In this document: piece by piece, positions 28,000 through 37,743 of the stretch
How positions within the stretch are numbered: the first letter of the stretch is position 1
How the letters are laid out: every line of letters starts with the position of its first letter
Assembly: GCF_004363295.1 (NCBI RefSeq)
Contig: NZ_SNYQ01000003.1
Coordinates: 246,853-310,852 of the forward strand
Reading direction: 5' to 3'
Length of the DNA: 64,000 nucleotides
Source of the DNA: Mesocricetibacter intestinalis
Lineage (GTDB): Bacteria > Pseudomonadota > Gammaproteobacteria > Enterobacterales > Pasteurellaceae
The notes under the pieces: model-generated
Seen by the model: only the letters and a program-made list of their open reading frames with translations
Told to the model about the DNA's origin: nothing
Databases searched by the model: none
Program-made: the position numbers and the translations under genes

Positions 28000-28028
28000 A
28001 TTATACACGCTGCCCCCGATTAGCTCAA
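28000..28028 (-). promoter_or_regulatory. Sigma-70 promoter of rpsF operon
   Basis: On the minus strand, TTGAGC (28028-28023), a 17-bp spacer, then TATAAT (28005-28000) with an upstream TG extension. The match is near consensus, fitting a strongly expressed ribosomal operon. Confidence 0.8.
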
Positions 28029-28035
28029 GGGTAAT

Positions 28036-28446
28036 TTATTTTATTTTGCGGAAACGCACCTTATCGGTACGGAATAGACCTTTCGTCAGACTGACCCCGG
28101 TTAATTCACTGCATCTCTGGCGCAGTCGGATTAATTCAATTCTTAAATGATCCAGTTCGTGAATCCGTTTTGCCACTTCTTGAATGTGCCGCTCCAATAA
28201 ACTATCTATTTCCTGCGCTTGTTCTTCACCCGAATGTTCTAGGCTGAGTAACATTTTTATTTCTTTCAGCGACATATCCAATGAACGGCAGTAACAGATA
28301 AAAGAAAGACAGCGCAGATGCTCTTCGCTATAACGGCGGAAATTATTCGCTCCCCGTTCCGGTTTCGGTAAAACCCCCTGCTTTTCATAAAAACGGATGG
28401 TTTCGATCGTACATCCCACCGCTTTTGCAAGCTGACCGATTCTCAT
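28036..28446 (-). CDS. MerR-family regulator, CadR/PbrR-like, with altered metal site
   Basis: Transcriptional regulator of 136 residues. The N-terminal MerR helix-turn-helix (MRIGQLAKAVGCTIETIRFYEKQGVLP) and the segment LRCLSFICYCRSLDMSLKEIKMLL match the cadmium/lead/zinc-responsive CadR-PbrR group. A dimerisation helix spans about 75-112. Cysteines are at 12, 46, 51, 53 and 112. The position equivalent to CadR C77 appears to be alanine, and the last cysteine of the C-terminal loop is missing. Metal sensing may therefore differ. It is 9 nt downstream of rlmJ and has no obvious target gene next to it. Confidence 0.78.
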   Translation of the reverse strand: MRIGQLAKAVGCTIETIRFYEKQGVLPKPERGANNFRRYSEEHLRCLSFICYCRSLDMSLKEIKMLLSLEHSGEEQAQEIDSLLERHIQEVAKRIHELDHLRIELIRLRQRCSELTGVSLTKGLFRTDKVRFRKIK

Positions 28447-28455
28447 TAAATCTCC

Positions 28456-29301
28456 TTATTCCGGCGTAATCCATTGTACCGACCAATGCCCCGTGCCTTG
28501 CGGAACCAATACTTCGGTCAGATAAGGCAGAATTTTTTTCATTTGCGTTTCCAGCTGCCAAGGCGGGTTTACAACAATCATTCCACTGGCGGTCATACCG
28601 CGCTGATCACTGTCAGGACGTAGCGCCAGTTCGATTTTCAAAATCTTACGGATACCGCTGTTCTCCAAGCCTTTAAAAATTCGCTTGGTCTGCTGCCGTA
28701 GCACTACCGGATACCAAAGGGCATAAATCCCCGTAGCAAAACGCTTATAGCCTTCTTCGATCGCTTTAACCGTTAAATCATAATCCTCTTTTAATTCGTA
28801 AGGCGGATCAATCAACACCAAACCGCGCCGCTCCTTCGGCGGCAAAGTGGCCTTCAGCTGCTGAAAACCGTCCTCCCGTTTGACGCTGATATTGGCATAT
28901 TGTTTGAAATTATTCCGTAATAACGGAAAATCCGTCGGATGCAGTTCGGTCAGCAACGCTCTGTCCTGAGCGCGTAGCAAACCGGCCGCAATTAGCGGAG
29001 AACCGGCATAATAACGTAATTCCTTACCACCATAATTAAGCCGTTTGATAATTTGCACATAACGCCGTACTTCTTCGGGTAAATTCTCCCGTTCCCATAA
29101 GCGAGCGATACCCTCTTTAAACTCCGCCGTTTTTTCCGCCGTTTCATCAAATAAGCGATAACGGCCGACGCCCGCATGGGTATCCAAATAGTAAAATCCT
29201 TTCTCTTTTTGTTTCAGGTTTTCGATAATTAACATTAATACGATGTGTTTCAATACGTCGGCATGATTACCGGCATGAAAACTGTGGCGATAACTGAGCA
29301 T
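28456..29301 (-). CDS. rlmJ: 23S rRNA (adenine2030-N6)-methyltransferase RlmJ
   Basis: Protein of 281 residues that modifies A2030 of 23S rRNA. It begins MLSYRHSFHAGNHADVLKH. The SAM-binding region includes DTHAGVGRY, and the catalytic motif LIDPPYE is near residue 163. In H. influenzae the homologous gene (HI0441) is next to mrcA and com genes and has been linked to use of taken-up DNA (family knowledge). Here too it lies next to mrcA and close to comABCDE. Confidence 0.95.
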   Translation of the reverse strand: MLSYRHSFHAGNHADVLKHIVLMLIIENLKQKEKGFYYLDTHAGVGRYRLFDETAEKTAEFKEGIARLWERENLPEEVRRYVQIIKRLNYGGKELRYYAGSPLIAAGLLRAQDRALLTELHPTDFPLLRNNFKQYANISVKREDGFQQLKATLPPKERRGLVLIDPPYELKEDYDLTVKAIEEGYKRFATGIYALWYPVVLRQQTKRIFKGLENSGIRKILKIELALRPDSDQRGMTASGMIVVNPPWQLETQMKKILPYLTEVLVPQGTGHWSVQWITPE

Positions 29302-29437
29302 ATCCGTCCTTAATGAAAGTTGATAAGTTGTTTGGCGGAAAAGGTAATTTATAACGCTAAAGGCCGTGCAATTCTTATATTAGCCCCTTCGGGAACCTAA
29401 GCTGCAAATGGCGACAATTCACCGGCCCAAAAAACAT

Positions 29438-29469
29438 AAAAAAAACCACCGCACTTTTTCAAGTGCGGT
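29438..29469 (-). terminator. Terminator of mrcA built from an inverted pair of uptake signals
   Basis: ACCGCACTT (29448-29456), TTTC loop, AAGTGCGGT (29461-29469). Both arms are perfect USS cores. On the minus strand the hairpin is followed by GG and eight T. Confidence 0.9.
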
Positions 29470-29483
29470 ATGTTTATCTCGGA

Positions 29484-32069
29484 TTAGAACAATTCCCGAT
29501 CAGGAGAGGCTGTCGGCGCCGTTCCCGGTGCTGTCGGCTCATTTACCCCCATCGGCGGAACATAATAACCGCGCTCCTGAACATAAACCCGTTTAGGTTC
29601 CGTTCCTTTAATAAAATATTCGGTACGTCCCTGCCCAGCGGATAACAAGCCGGATTTAAGGTCGATATTCTTCTCTATAATATTGGCAGGTAGCGGCAAG
29701 CGACGCTCCTCAATATCCGCCAGGCTGCTTTTCATATAGGCAATCCAGGCCGGCATCGCTGTTTTCGCCCCGGCTTCACCGCGCCCCAGATTACGCTTGT
29801 TATCGTCGAAACCCACATAAACCGCCGTGGTAATATTGGCACCGAAGCCTGCATACCAGGCGACTTTTGAATTATTGGTGGTACCGGTTTTGCCGCCGAT
29901 ATCTCTGCGTTTGAACTCATTCGCCATACGCCAGCTGGTGCCTTTCCAGCCCTGTCCCTCTTCACCGTAAACCGCCGTTGTCAGCGCACTGCGAATCAAA
30001 AATGCCAACTCGCCGCTGATCACTCGCGGCGCATATTGGACCTGAGCGGATTCATTTTGACCGCTCGCCATCAGACTAATCTCATCTTCGGCAAGACGAG
30101 CGTTTTGGGTCTGCAGTTCCGGCACGTCATTTTGCTCCCCGTTTTGATCCACTTCTTCTCCGTTGGTACTGTCGTCGGTTCGGTTCAAATTGTCCGCCGC
30201 CACTTCATCATTGTTCTGGAATCCGTCCACTTTATCCGTCTGACCGTAAATGGTCGGAATATCATCACAGCTGATACAGGCGATTTTCGGATTGGCCACA
30301 AAAATCTCGCGCCCCGAATTATCCAGAATTTTCTGAATAATATAAGGATCAATCAGGAATCCGCCGTTATCAAACACCGCATAACCGCGCGCCATTTCCA
30401 GCGGAGTAAAGGAGGCGGCGCCGAGGGCAAGCGCTTCGCTGGCAAAATACTGATCCCGTTTAAACCCGAAACGCTGTAAAAAGTCCGCAACATAAGGCAC
30501 GCCGGCCAATTGCATGGCGCGGATGGCAATCATATTTTTAGATTGCCCCAAACCGACCCGCAAACGCATAGGACCGTCATAACGATCCGGTGAGTTTTTC
30601 GGTCGCCAGTCCGGTTGGCCCGGTTTGCGCAGGCTAATCGGAGAATCCTGTAAAACGCTGGATAAGGTCAGCCCTTTTTCCAGTGCAGCTGCATAAATAA
30701 AAGGTTTGATAGAAGAACCGACCTGTACCAGTGATTGGGTGGCGCGGTTAAATTTACTCTGTTCAAAACTGAAGCCACCGACAATGGCCTCAATGGCACC
30801 GTTATCGCTGTTCAGAGAAACCAACGCGGAATTTACCTCCGGCACCTGCCCCAGCATCCATTGATTTTTAGCATCGGTGCGCAACCAAATCAATTCGCCC
30901 ACTTTAACCGGATTGGCCTTCCCGCTCCAACGCATACCGCTTTGCGGCAAGAGATCCTTCTGACCGGAAGCCAGTAATACTTCGGCACCGTTTTTCTCTA
31001 TTCCTATTACTGCCGCCGGAACAAAAGGCTCCATATTCGGTTGTTTTTTCAGCTCGGCGATAATTCGCTCTTCCGCCCAAGGGGCTTCGCTCTTCTGCCA
31101 CAGGGCAACCGCGCCGCGATAGCCGTGGCGCATATCATAGCTGATAATATTATCACGCAATGCTTTTTGCGCCTGGGCCTGATCTTTAGATAACACCGTG
31201 GTGTAAACCTTATAACCGCGGGTATAGGCTTCCTCTTCGCCATAACGTTTTACCATTTCTTGGCGAACCATTTCCGTAACATAATCGGCCCGAAACTCCA
31301 GTTGCGCCCCGTGGTAACTGGCCACAATAGGCGCTTTCAGCGCATCTTCCAATTCCTCGCGGGAAATAAACTCCATTTCCAACATACGATTCAACACCAC
31401 ATTACGTCGGGCTTCCGCGCGCTTCGGCGAATAAATCGGGTTAAGGCTGGACGGCGCCTTCGGCAAACCGGCAATAATCGCCATTTCCGATAAACTCAGT
31501 TCGTTCAGTTCCTTACCGAAATAAGTCTTAGCCGCCGCTGCAACCCCGTAAGAACGGTATCCCAGATAAATTTTATTCAGATACAATTCCAGAATTTCAT
31601 TTTTAGTCAGGGTATTTTCGATTTCGACTGCCAAAATAGCTTCTTTTACTTTACGGATAATGGTTTTTTCCGGGGTTAAAAAGAAATTACGCGCCAGCTG
31701 CTGAGTAATGGTACTTGCCCCCTGAGAAGCGCCTCGGTTGCTGATAGCAACGGATACCGCACGGGCAATCCCGATGGGATCCAAACCATGATGGGTATAA
31801 AAACGGCTGTCTTCAGTCGCCAACACCGCATTGATCAGTTGCTGCGGAATATTTTCCAATTTCACCGGTATTCTGCGCTGTTCGCCCACTTCGCCGATCA
31901 ATTTACCGTCAGCGGTATAAATCTGCATCGGCTGCTGCAGTTCCACCGTTTTTAAGCTTTCCACCTGCGGCAATTCGGATTTTATATGTATATAGAATAT
32001 CCCTATTGCGATGCAGCCCAGCACGATCAGCGTCAGCAGCGTGCTAAAGATGAGTTTTACGATTTTCAT
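29484..32069 (-). CDS. mrcA: Penicillin-binding protein 1A
   Basis: Bifunctional peptidoglycan synthase of 861 residues anchored in the inner membrane by one N-terminal helix (about 6-27). The transglycosylase glutamate lies in ATEDSRFYTHHG near residue 86. The transpeptidase motifs are VGSSIKP, SKN (GQSKNMIAIRA) and KTGTTNN. I favour ATG 32069 (MKIVKLIFSTLL), which matches the E. coli start. A GTG four codons earlier is possible. It is divergent from comA across 149 bp, as mrcA is from hofM in E. coli. Confidence 0.96.
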   Translation of the reverse strand: MKIVKLIFSTLLTLIVLGCIAIGIFYIHIKSELPQVESLKTVELQQPMQIYTADGKLIGEVGEQRRIPVKLENIPQQLINAVLATEDSRFYTHHGLDPIGIARAVSVAISNRGASQGASTITQQLARNFFLTPEKTIIRKVKEAILAVEIENTLTKNEILELYLNKIYLGYRSYGVAAAAKTYFGKELNELSLSEMAIIAGLPKAPSSLNPIYSPKRAEARRNVVLNRMLEMEFISREELEDALKAPIVASYHGAQLEFRADYVTEMVRQEMVKRYGEEEAYTRGYKVYTTVLSKDQAQAQKALRDNIISYDMRHGYRGAVALWQKSEAPWAEERIIAELKKQPNMEPFVPAAVIGIEKNGAEVLLASGQKDLLPQSGMRWSGKANPVKVGELIWLRTDAKNQWMLGQVPEVNSALVSLNSDNGAIEAIVGGFSFEQSKFNRATQSLVQVGSSIKPFIYAAALEKGLTLSSVLQDSPISLRKPGQPDWRPKNSPDRYDGPMRLRVGLGQSKNMIAIRAMQLAGVPYVADFLQRFGFKRDQYFASEALALGAASFTPLEMARGYAVFDNGGFLIDPYIIQKILDNSGREIFVANPKIACISCDDIPTIYGQTDKVDGFQNNDEVAADNLNRTDDSTNGEEVDQNGEQNDVPELQTQNARLAEDEISLMASGQNESAQVQYAPRVISGELAFLIRSALTTAVYGEEGQGWKGTSWRMANEFKRRDIGGKTGTTNNSKVAWYAGFGANITTAVYVGFDDNKRNLGRGEAGAKTAMPAWIAYMKSSLADIEERRLPLPANIIEKNIDLKSGLLSAGQGRTEYFIKGTEPKRVYVQERGYYVPPMGVNEPTAPGTAPTASPDRELF

Positions 32070-32218
32070 TCCAGAATTCACTCTTACCTAATGCCTTTGT
32101 TCCAAAATTAATAAAAACTACTTTTTCAACAGACAAGTATAAAGATTAGTGGTTCAAACCGAAAGCTAAAAAACAACACAAACGGATTTAGGGCGAATAA
32201 AAACGGGGAAAACCAAGT

Positions 32219-33052
32219 ATGCGGCGGCTAAAAAGCAAAATAAAAAACGGAAAAAAATACAAAATCCGAATCGGCCTATGGCGCCGACAAAACAATTTGG
32301 AAATAGTATGGCTTGACGAGCAAAAAAGACCGCACTTTATTATCCCGCAGCTAACCGCTTTCACACCATCTGAACTTTCTTCTCATTTGGAAACCTGCCT
32401 CGGCCAGGCGTCCGCCGTCCTGAGTTATAGTTACGCCAGTGCGCTACTGCCGAACCATATTTGGTATAAAAGTCTTATTCTGCCTTACCAACTCAGCAGT
32501 CAGGAATGCGAGCGCCAATGTTTTCATATTTTGGAAAAGGAACTGCCGATTGACCTGGGAGAACTCTGGTTTGATTACAGTATTCACCCTTTTCATAACA
32601 GCACCCGCCTGGATATTTCCGCCGTCAGAAAAAACCTTGCCGCCGAACAGCTACAATCATTGTCGCCCTTTAAAATCGATATTCTGGATGATGCTACCAA
32701 TGCCATACTGCGCGCATTTCGTTTCCTCAGCCGACGCCCGGTAACGGATAACAGTTTATATATCTATCAAGATGGGAACCTCTGTCTTGCCGTTCAAGAA
32801 AAGAAACATTGCCGTCATCTGCTGCAGGCTACGGATAGAACGCCGCAAGAACTGTTTGAGCTTTTTTACCGACGTTACCCCGGCGCCCCTGAAACTTGCT
32901 ATTTCTACAGCACGGAACCACAAGCCGTATGCCCCGCCCTCTGGCACAAAATAGACACCCCTATTCCCTTTATCGCTCTGGGTGCGGCACTATGGCAACG
33001 GAAATCGGCCACAGAAAGGCAGTTAGCAGACGCCGATGAGATGCGCCCATGA
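32219..33052 (+). CDS. comA: Competence protein ComA (PilM/HofM-like)
   Basis: Protein of 277 residues in the PilM/HofM position of a type IV pilus alignment complex. It has an actin-like fold by family inference: an N-terminal IRIGLWRRQNNLEIVWLD strand set, then SYASALLPNHIWYKSLILPY, LGELWFDY and ALGAALWQ near the C-terminus. It overlaps comB by 4 nt. Together with ComB-E it supports DNA uptake in Haemophilus. An uptake signal core is in its coding region. I could not find a convincing CRP-S site before it. Confidence 0.85.
   Translation: MRRLKSKIKNGKKYKIRIGLWRRQNNLEIVWLDEQKRPHFIIPQLTAFTPSELSSHLETCLGQASAVLSYSYASALLPNHIWYKSLILPYQLSSQECERQCFHILEKELPIDLGELWFDYSIHPFHNSTRLDISAVRKNLAAEQLQSLSPFKIDILDDATNAILRAFRFLSRRPVTDNSLYIYQDGNLCLAVQEKKHCRHLLQATDRTPQELFELFYRRYPGAPETCYFYSTEPQAVCPALWHKIDTPIPFIALGAALWQRKSATERQLADADEMRP
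32329..32337 (-). repeat. DNA uptake signal
   Basis: Perfect reverse core inside comA. Confidence 0.85.
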
Positions 33053-33570
33053 ATACGGCGATTAATTTACTCCCCTGGCGGCAGCAACGCCAGCGCAGAC
33101 AAAGCAGAGATTTATTGATTAAGCTGACAATTATTTGTCTATTTGCCCTGTTTCTGGGGATCTTAGTTAATGCTCAAAGCCGCCGAACCGAATCGGAACT
33201 ACAGCTTCTTCAGCAAAGCTTGAAACAGGAAACTCAACGCCTGCAAGAACTGCAAAATCAGATTGTCGCCCTCAACCGACCGGCACTGCAATCCGAACCT
33301 CTGTATCCGATACCGCCTCGACGCGCCGCCGAGTTACTGAACATTGTCGCCGCATTACCCTTATCCGAAGGAGAACTCAGCGAACTGGAACTGAATGCAT
33401 CTCGCCTGCTAATGAGCGGAACGGCGGAATCACAGCATGAATTTGAACTGGTACAAGATTATTTGCAAAAAATCGCTCTGTTTCGTCATGTGGAATTAGC
33501 CCAGTTTATCCTGCATCCGAACGGAGAAACCTATTTTCAGTTCCATCTGCCTTATGAGCCCGAACAATGA
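33049..33570 (+). CDS. comB: Competence protein ComB (PilN/HofN-like)
   Basis: Inner-membrane protein of 173 residues beginning MNTAINLLPWRQQRQRRQSRD. The INLLPWR motif is the PilN peptide that docks on PilM. One membrane helix (about 26-42) is followed by a coiled coil rich in Gln, Leu and Glu (about 48-78), then a ferredoxin-like periplasmic domain. It overlaps neighbouring genes by 4 nt on each side. Confidence 0.88.
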   Translation: MNTAINLLPWRQQRQRRQSRDLLIKLTIICLFALFLGILVNAQSRRTESELQLLQQSLKQETQRLQELQNQIVALNRPALQSEPLYPIPPRRAAELLNIVAALPLSEGELSELELNASRLLMSGTAESQHEFELVQDYLQKIALFRHVELAQFILHPNGETYFQFHLPYEPEQ

Positions 33571-34100
33571 AAATGGCATATTTTGATAATCCGCATAATG
33601 CCTGGAGACGCTTACTACAGCTGCCCAAACCTTTCTTGCACCTGATTTTATGTGCAATCTTTGCCATATTGATGGCGCTTCCCCTATTTAATTATCTGCA
33701 ACAAAGTCAACTGCTGGCACAACAAAAAAACGCATTATACAAATTACAACAGGAAACCCGCCACCGGCAAAAAATCCTGCAAGCGCTACGCCGCCATGCC
33801 GACAAAGCCCGTCTGACCCCGGAAATTGCGGCCAAAATCGCCCCCATTCATCAAAAACTGCTCTACACCGCCAGAAAGCTGAGGGTACAAACCTCACAAT
33901 GGGAATTTTCCCGCTCGCCCTTACTGAGAATAGAGGTGGACGGAAATTTTCCCGATCTCAATCATTTTTTACAAACCCAGTTTGTTCCGGACGCTTATGT
34001 TCATTTGCTTGAACTTTCCGTACAGCGCTACCGCCAGGAGCCGGAACAAAGTTCCATTCGGGCGGATATTCTGATGCAAATTGAGCTGGAAGAGGAATAA
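33567..34100 (+). CDS. comC: Competence protein ComC (PilO/HofO-like)
   Basis: Protein of 177 residues. A short cytoplasmic N-terminus is followed by one membrane helix (about 20-40), a coiled-coil segment (QQSQLLAQQKNALYKLQQETRHRQ) and a periplasmic domain. This is the PilO arrangement, and it occupies the PilO slot between the PilN-like and PilP-like genes. Sequence conservation in this family is low, so the call rests on topology and position. Confidence 0.82.
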   Translation: MKMAYFDNPHNAWRRLLQLPKPFLHLILCAIFAILMALPLFNYLQQSQLLAQQKNALYKLQQETRHRQKILQALRRHADKARLTPEIAAKIAPIHQKLLYTARKLRVQTSQWEFSRSPLLRIEVDGNFPDLNHFLQTQFVPDAYVHLLELSVQRYRQEPEQSSIRADILMQIELEEE

Positions 34101-34102
34101 AT

Positions 34103-34495
34103 ATGCGGCGGATTATTTTATTACTACTGATGCTCTGTTCCGTTTCGCTGGCGGCAAGGCTATCCGATCCCTTTGATAAAAAACGGCGAATCAAGCCCGC
34201 CGTACCGCCAAACGAAGATAATGCGCCTTCCGTCTGCGTTACGGAAAGGGATACAGTGGTTGCCGAACAATATGCCTTTGCCGAATTGCAAGTTATCGGT
34301 TTGTTGGAATATGCGGACAGCCATAAAGTCATATTTTCCGCCCCGGACACAAGGGTTTTCATTCTGCATCCAAACGAACTCATTGCACGGGAACGCCTGC
34401 GCCTGAAAAGGATAAACAGAAACAGCATTCAGTTTCTGCGCCCTCGCTCCGGGCAGGATTGCACAATAATGGAAAATCTGAATCTTCATTTTTAA
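34103..34495 (+). CDS. comD: Competence protein ComD (PilP/HofP-like)
   Basis: Small secreted protein of 130 residues with an N-terminal signal sequence (MRRIILLLLMLCSVSLAA) and no lipobox cysteine. It has an extended proline- and charge-rich region, then a small beta domain (YAFAELQVIGLLEYADSHKVIFSAPD). PilP proteins bridge the PilNO complex and the secretin. It starts 2 nt after comC and ends 14 nt before comE. Confidence 0.82.
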   Translation: MRRIILLLLMLCSVSLAARLSDPFDKKRRIKPAVPPNEDNAPSVCVTERDTVVAEQYAFAELQVIGLLEYADSHKVIFSAPDTRVFILHPNELIARERLRLKRINRNSIQFLRPRSGQDCTIMENLNLHF

Positions 34496-34509
34496 GCTGA
34501 GGAAATAAT

Positions 34510-35898
34510 ATGCGACAAATAAGCGATTCCTTAAAGTGCGGTGGATTTTATGCTATTTTTTTCTTTTTTCTCGCTTTTTCGGCTTACGTCTCCGCCTCGG
34601 CACAGACAGAATTCAGTATTCGTCTAAAACAGGCGCCCCTGGCGGCAACCCTCCAACAACTGGCAGCGGAACAGGCAATAAATTTGGTTCTGGATGATGA
34701 ACTGGAAGGTTCATTATCGCTGCAATTGGAAAATACCGATATTCATCGCTTATTGTACGCTGTAGCTAAAATCAAAAATCTGAATCTGCATAAGGAAGAG
34801 AACGTCTATTATCTAAGCCGCCCGCTCCGGGCAAGCGCAGGGCAAGATTCGAGCCTACTCGAAGCGCCTGAAGCAGAAGATTTAGTAACCGAAAGCTTCA
34901 GATTACAGTTTGCCAAAGCCGCCGATGTAATGAAGTCTTTGAGCGGCGGTAGCGGTTCCCTGTTATCCCCCTACGGTACCCTGTCATTCGATGAACGCAG
35001 CAACCGCCTGCTTATCCAGGATCAAAGAAAAATCATCCGTCAGATTAAAACTCTGGTACAACAGTTAGATCAACCGATTGAACAAATCGCAATCGAAGCC
35101 CGCATTGTAACCATCAATGATGAAAGTCTGAAGGAACTCGGCGTACGCTGGGGCATATTCGAACCCTCTGCGAATGCGCATAAAATCGCAGGCAGTCTGA
35201 ATGCCAACGGACTGCGCAATATTACCGATAATCTGAACGTCAATTTCGGCGTAACCGCCAGCCCGGCGGCTTCAGTGGCCTTACAAATAGCCCGTATCAA
35301 CGGGCGTTTACTGGATCTGGAACTGAGCGCACTGGAGCAGGAAAAAAACGTGGAAATCATCGCCAGTCCGCGTTTATTGACGACCAATAAAAAGAGCGCC
35401 AGTATTAAGCAGGGGACGGAAATTCCCTATATCGTGGCAAATAAAAAAAACGATACCCAATCGGTGGAATTTCGTGAAGCGGTACTGGGACTGGAAGTAA
35501 CCCCGCATATTTTGCGTGATAACCAAATCCTATTGGATTTGACGGTCAGCCAAAATGCCCCCGGTAATCGAATCGCCTATGGCGCAAGTGAAGTGGTATC
35601 CATTGACAAACAGGAAATTAATACTCAGGTTTTCGCCCGCAACGGTGAAACCATTGTTCTCGGAGGTGTGTTTCACGATACGGTAACCAAAACCGAAGAT
35701 AAAGTCCCTCTACTGGGCGATATACCTGTTATTAAACCCCTGTTCCGGCGTGAAAGCGAACGTCGTCAGAAACGTGAACTCGTCATTTTCGTTACGCCGC
35801 ATATTTTAAGCGCCCCTCCCCTTAACAGCAAAGCCGCCCATACCCGGGAAAATGAACCTAAAAATTCAATTGGCGCGGTACAAAGGCAGAGAAAATAA
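34510..35898 (+). CDS. comE: Competence secretin ComE (PilQ/HofQ-like)
   Basis: Outer-membrane secretin of 462 residues through which the pilus and incoming DNA are thought to pass. The signal peptide (about 1-31) ends SASA. An N0/STN-like domain (FSIRLKQAPLAATLQQLA) and one N1 domain precede the secretin domain, which has IEARIVTINDESLKELGVRWG near 196 and the C-terminal VPLLGDIPVIKPLFRRESERRQKRELVIFVTP. It lacks the AMIN repeats of larger PilQ proteins. An uptake signal core lies in the signal-peptide codons. aroK follows. Confidence 0.93.
   Translation: MRQISDSLKCGGFYAIFFFFLAFSAYVSASAQTEFSIRLKQAPLAATLQQLAAEQAINLVLDDELEGSLSLQLENTDIHRLLYAVAKIKNLNLHKEENVYYLSRPLRASAGQDSSLLEAPEAEDLVTESFRLQFAKAADVMKSLSGGSGSLLSPYGTLSFDERSNRLLIQDQRKIIRQIKTLVQQLDQPIEQIAIEARIVTINDESLKELGVRWGIFEPSANAHKIAGSLNANGLRNITDNLNVNFGVTASPAASVALQIARINGRLLDLELSALEQEKNVEIIASPRLLTTNKKSASIKQGTEIPYIVANKKNDTQSVEFREAVLGLEVTPHILRDNQILLDLTVSQNAPGNRIAYGASEVVSIDKQEINTQVFARNGETIVLGGVFHDTVTKTEDKVPLLGDIPVIKPLFRRESERRQKRELVIFVTPHILSAPPLNSKAAHTRENEPKNSIGAVQRQRK
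34534..34542 (+). repeat. DNA uptake signal
   Basis: Perfect core in the signal-peptide codons of comE. Confidence 0.85.
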
Positions 35899-36089
35899 AC
35901 GCAAAAAAAGAATGGTTTTATTTTTCGACATTATTACGAATTAATTCTCTCCCGAGGTTGAAAATGAGGGGGATTTATTGCGATAATCACCCAGTTCAGA
36001 GGATCCCTCTACCTATCGCTATATTTTGTGCGGCACAGGATCTTATTTTAGAAGCAGAAAATCAAAAAAGAGATTGAAGAAAAATAACA

Positions 36090-36617
36090 ATGGCAGAAAA
36101 ACGTAATATTTTTTTAGTGGGGCCGATGGGTGCGGGCAAAAGCACGATCGGCCGCCAGCTCGCTCAACTGTTGAGCATGGAGTTTATTGACTCCGACAAT
36201 GAAATTGAACAACGTGCGGGAGCGGATATCGGCTGGATCTTCGATATCGAAGGAGAAGAAGGTTTCCGTAAGCGTGAAGCTCGCATCATTAACGAACTGA
36301 CGCAGAAACAGGGGATTGTTCTTTCTACCGGCGGCGGTGCCGTGCTCTCAAAAGAAACCCGTAACCACCTTTCCGCACGCGGTATCGTGGTCTATCTGCA
36401 AACGACCGTAGATAAACAATTCGAGCGGACTCAGCGCGATAAAAAACGGCCCTTGTTACAAGGCGTACAGGACGCCCGTCAGGTATTGCAGGAGTTAGCC
36501 GAAATACGCAACCCCTTATATGAGGAAGTGGCGGATATCACCCTCCCTACCGACGAACAAAGCGCGAAGCTGATGGCGAATCAGATTATCGAATTGATTG
36601 AAAATTTCCAGAACTAA
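36090..36617 (+). CDS. aroK: Shikimate kinase I
   Basis: Shikimate pathway enzyme of 175 residues phosphorylating shikimate at the 3-position. Walker [10 protein letters not shown] is at 11-19. The shikimate-binding DSDNEIE and GGGAVL motifs are present. The order comE(pilQ)-aroK-aroB is the ancestral gammaproteobacterial order. A 191-bp gap without a terminator I can define precedes it. Confidence 0.96.
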   Translation: MAEKRNIFLVGPMGAGKSTIGRQLAQLLSMEFIDSDNEIEQRAGADIGWIFDIEGEEGFRKREARIINELTQKQGIVLSTGGGAVLSKETRNHLSARGIVVYLQTTVDKQFERTQRDKKRPLLQGVQDARQVLQELAEIRNPLYEEVADITLPTDEQSAKLMANQIIELIENFQN

Positions 36618-36643
36618 ATTCTCGTTAAAGGCCCGGCAAATCT

Positions 36644-37735
36644 ATGTTATGTGTGAATGTTGAACTGAAAGAACGTCGCTATCCTATTCATATCGGAGCG
36701 AACCTGCTCAAGGATACGACGGTTTATCCTCTGAAAAAAGGGGATAAGGTCATGATTGTAAGCAATCCCACAGTAGCAGAATATTATTTACCCGAGCTGA
36801 CCGAAACATTACAAGCGATAGGTTGCCAAATCAGCAAGGTTTTGCTGCCGGACGGGGAAAAATATAAAACCCTGGATTCTCTGAATCTGATCTTTACTGC
36901 ACTGTTAGAGGAAAATCATGGCCGCGACACTACAATTATCGCTCTCGGCGGCGGTGTTATCGGCGATGTAGCCGGTTATGCGGCAGCCAGTTATCAGCGC
37001 GGTATCCCTTTTATTCAGATACCGACCACCCTATTGGCTCAAGTAGATTCTTCCGTGGGCGGAAAAACTGCGGTCAATCATGCTTTGGGTAAAAATATGA
37101 TCGGCGCCTTTTATCAGCCTGTTGCAGTAATTATCGATAGCATGACCCTGAATACCCTACCGAAACGTGAAATTAACGCCGGTTTAGCGGAAGTTATCAA
37201 ATACGGCGCCATCGCGGATGCGGATTTTTTCCAATGGCTGGAACAGCATATTGACGAGCTGGTAGCGCTAAATCAATCGACGTTACAAACCTGTATCTCC
37301 CGTTGCTGCCAGATTAAAGCCGAAGTAGTGGCGCGAGACGAAAAGGAAAAAGGCGAACGCGCCCACCTTAATTTGGGGCATACTTTCGGACATGCAATTG
37401 AAACCCATTTGGGTTACGGCAACTGGTTGCACGGCGAAGCCGTAGCCGTGGGTATGATGATGGCGGCGGTACTATCGGAAAAACTCGGCAAACTGAGTAA
37501 ACAAGAGGCTGCACGCTTGGAAAAACTGCTGGCGCGCGCCAATTTACCAACCCTCTCACCGGACAGTATGCAAGCGCAGGATTATTTACCTCATATGCTG
37601 CGGGATAAGAAGGTGCTGGGCGGGAAGTTGCGTCTGGTATTGCTTGAAACTTTAGGGCGGGCTTATGTCGCCTCGGATATTGATAATCAGGCCGTCCTTG
37701 AGGCTATCCGAACCTGTAGTCAGCCGGATCAATAA
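36644..37735 (+). CDS. aroB: 3-dehydroquinate synthase
   Basis: NAD- and zinc-dependent cyclase of 363 residues, second step of the shikimate pathway. Motifs are [13 protein letters not shown] near 69, [13 protein letters not shown] near 104, and the zinc ligands in [12 protein letters not shown] and [11 protein letters not shown]. It is 26 nt after aroK and 8 nt before dam. damX, which lies between aroB and dam in enterics, is absent. Confidence 0.97.
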   Translation: MLCVNVELKERRYPIHIGANLLKDTTVYPLKKGDKVMIVSNPTVAEYYLPELTETLQAIGCQISKVLLPDGEKYKTLDSLNLIFTALLEENHGRDTTIIALGGGVIGDVAGYAAASYQRGIPFIQIPTTLLAQVDSSVGGKTAVNHALGKNMIGAFYQPVAVIIDSMTLNTLPKREINAGLAEVIKYGAIADADFFQWLEQHIDELVALNQSTLQTCISRCCQIKAEVVARDEKEKGERAHLNLGHTFGHAIETHLGYGNWLHGEAVAVGMMMAAVLSEKLGKLSKQEAARLEKLLARANLPTLSPDSMQAQDYLPHMLRDKKVLGGKLRLVLLETLGRAYVASDIDNQAVLEAIRTCSQPDQ

Positions 37736-37743
37736 CAGCTCCA

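Noticed and set aside
29448..29469. Repeated short sequence that might suggest a CRISPR array
   Set aside because: The repeats are scattered 9-bp uptake signals and inverted pairs, not regularly spaced direct repeats; no cas genes are present.
32180..32200. GGCGA-ATAAAA-ACGGG as a comA CRP-S site
   Set aside because: Only one half-site resembles the motif, and the second half does not match.
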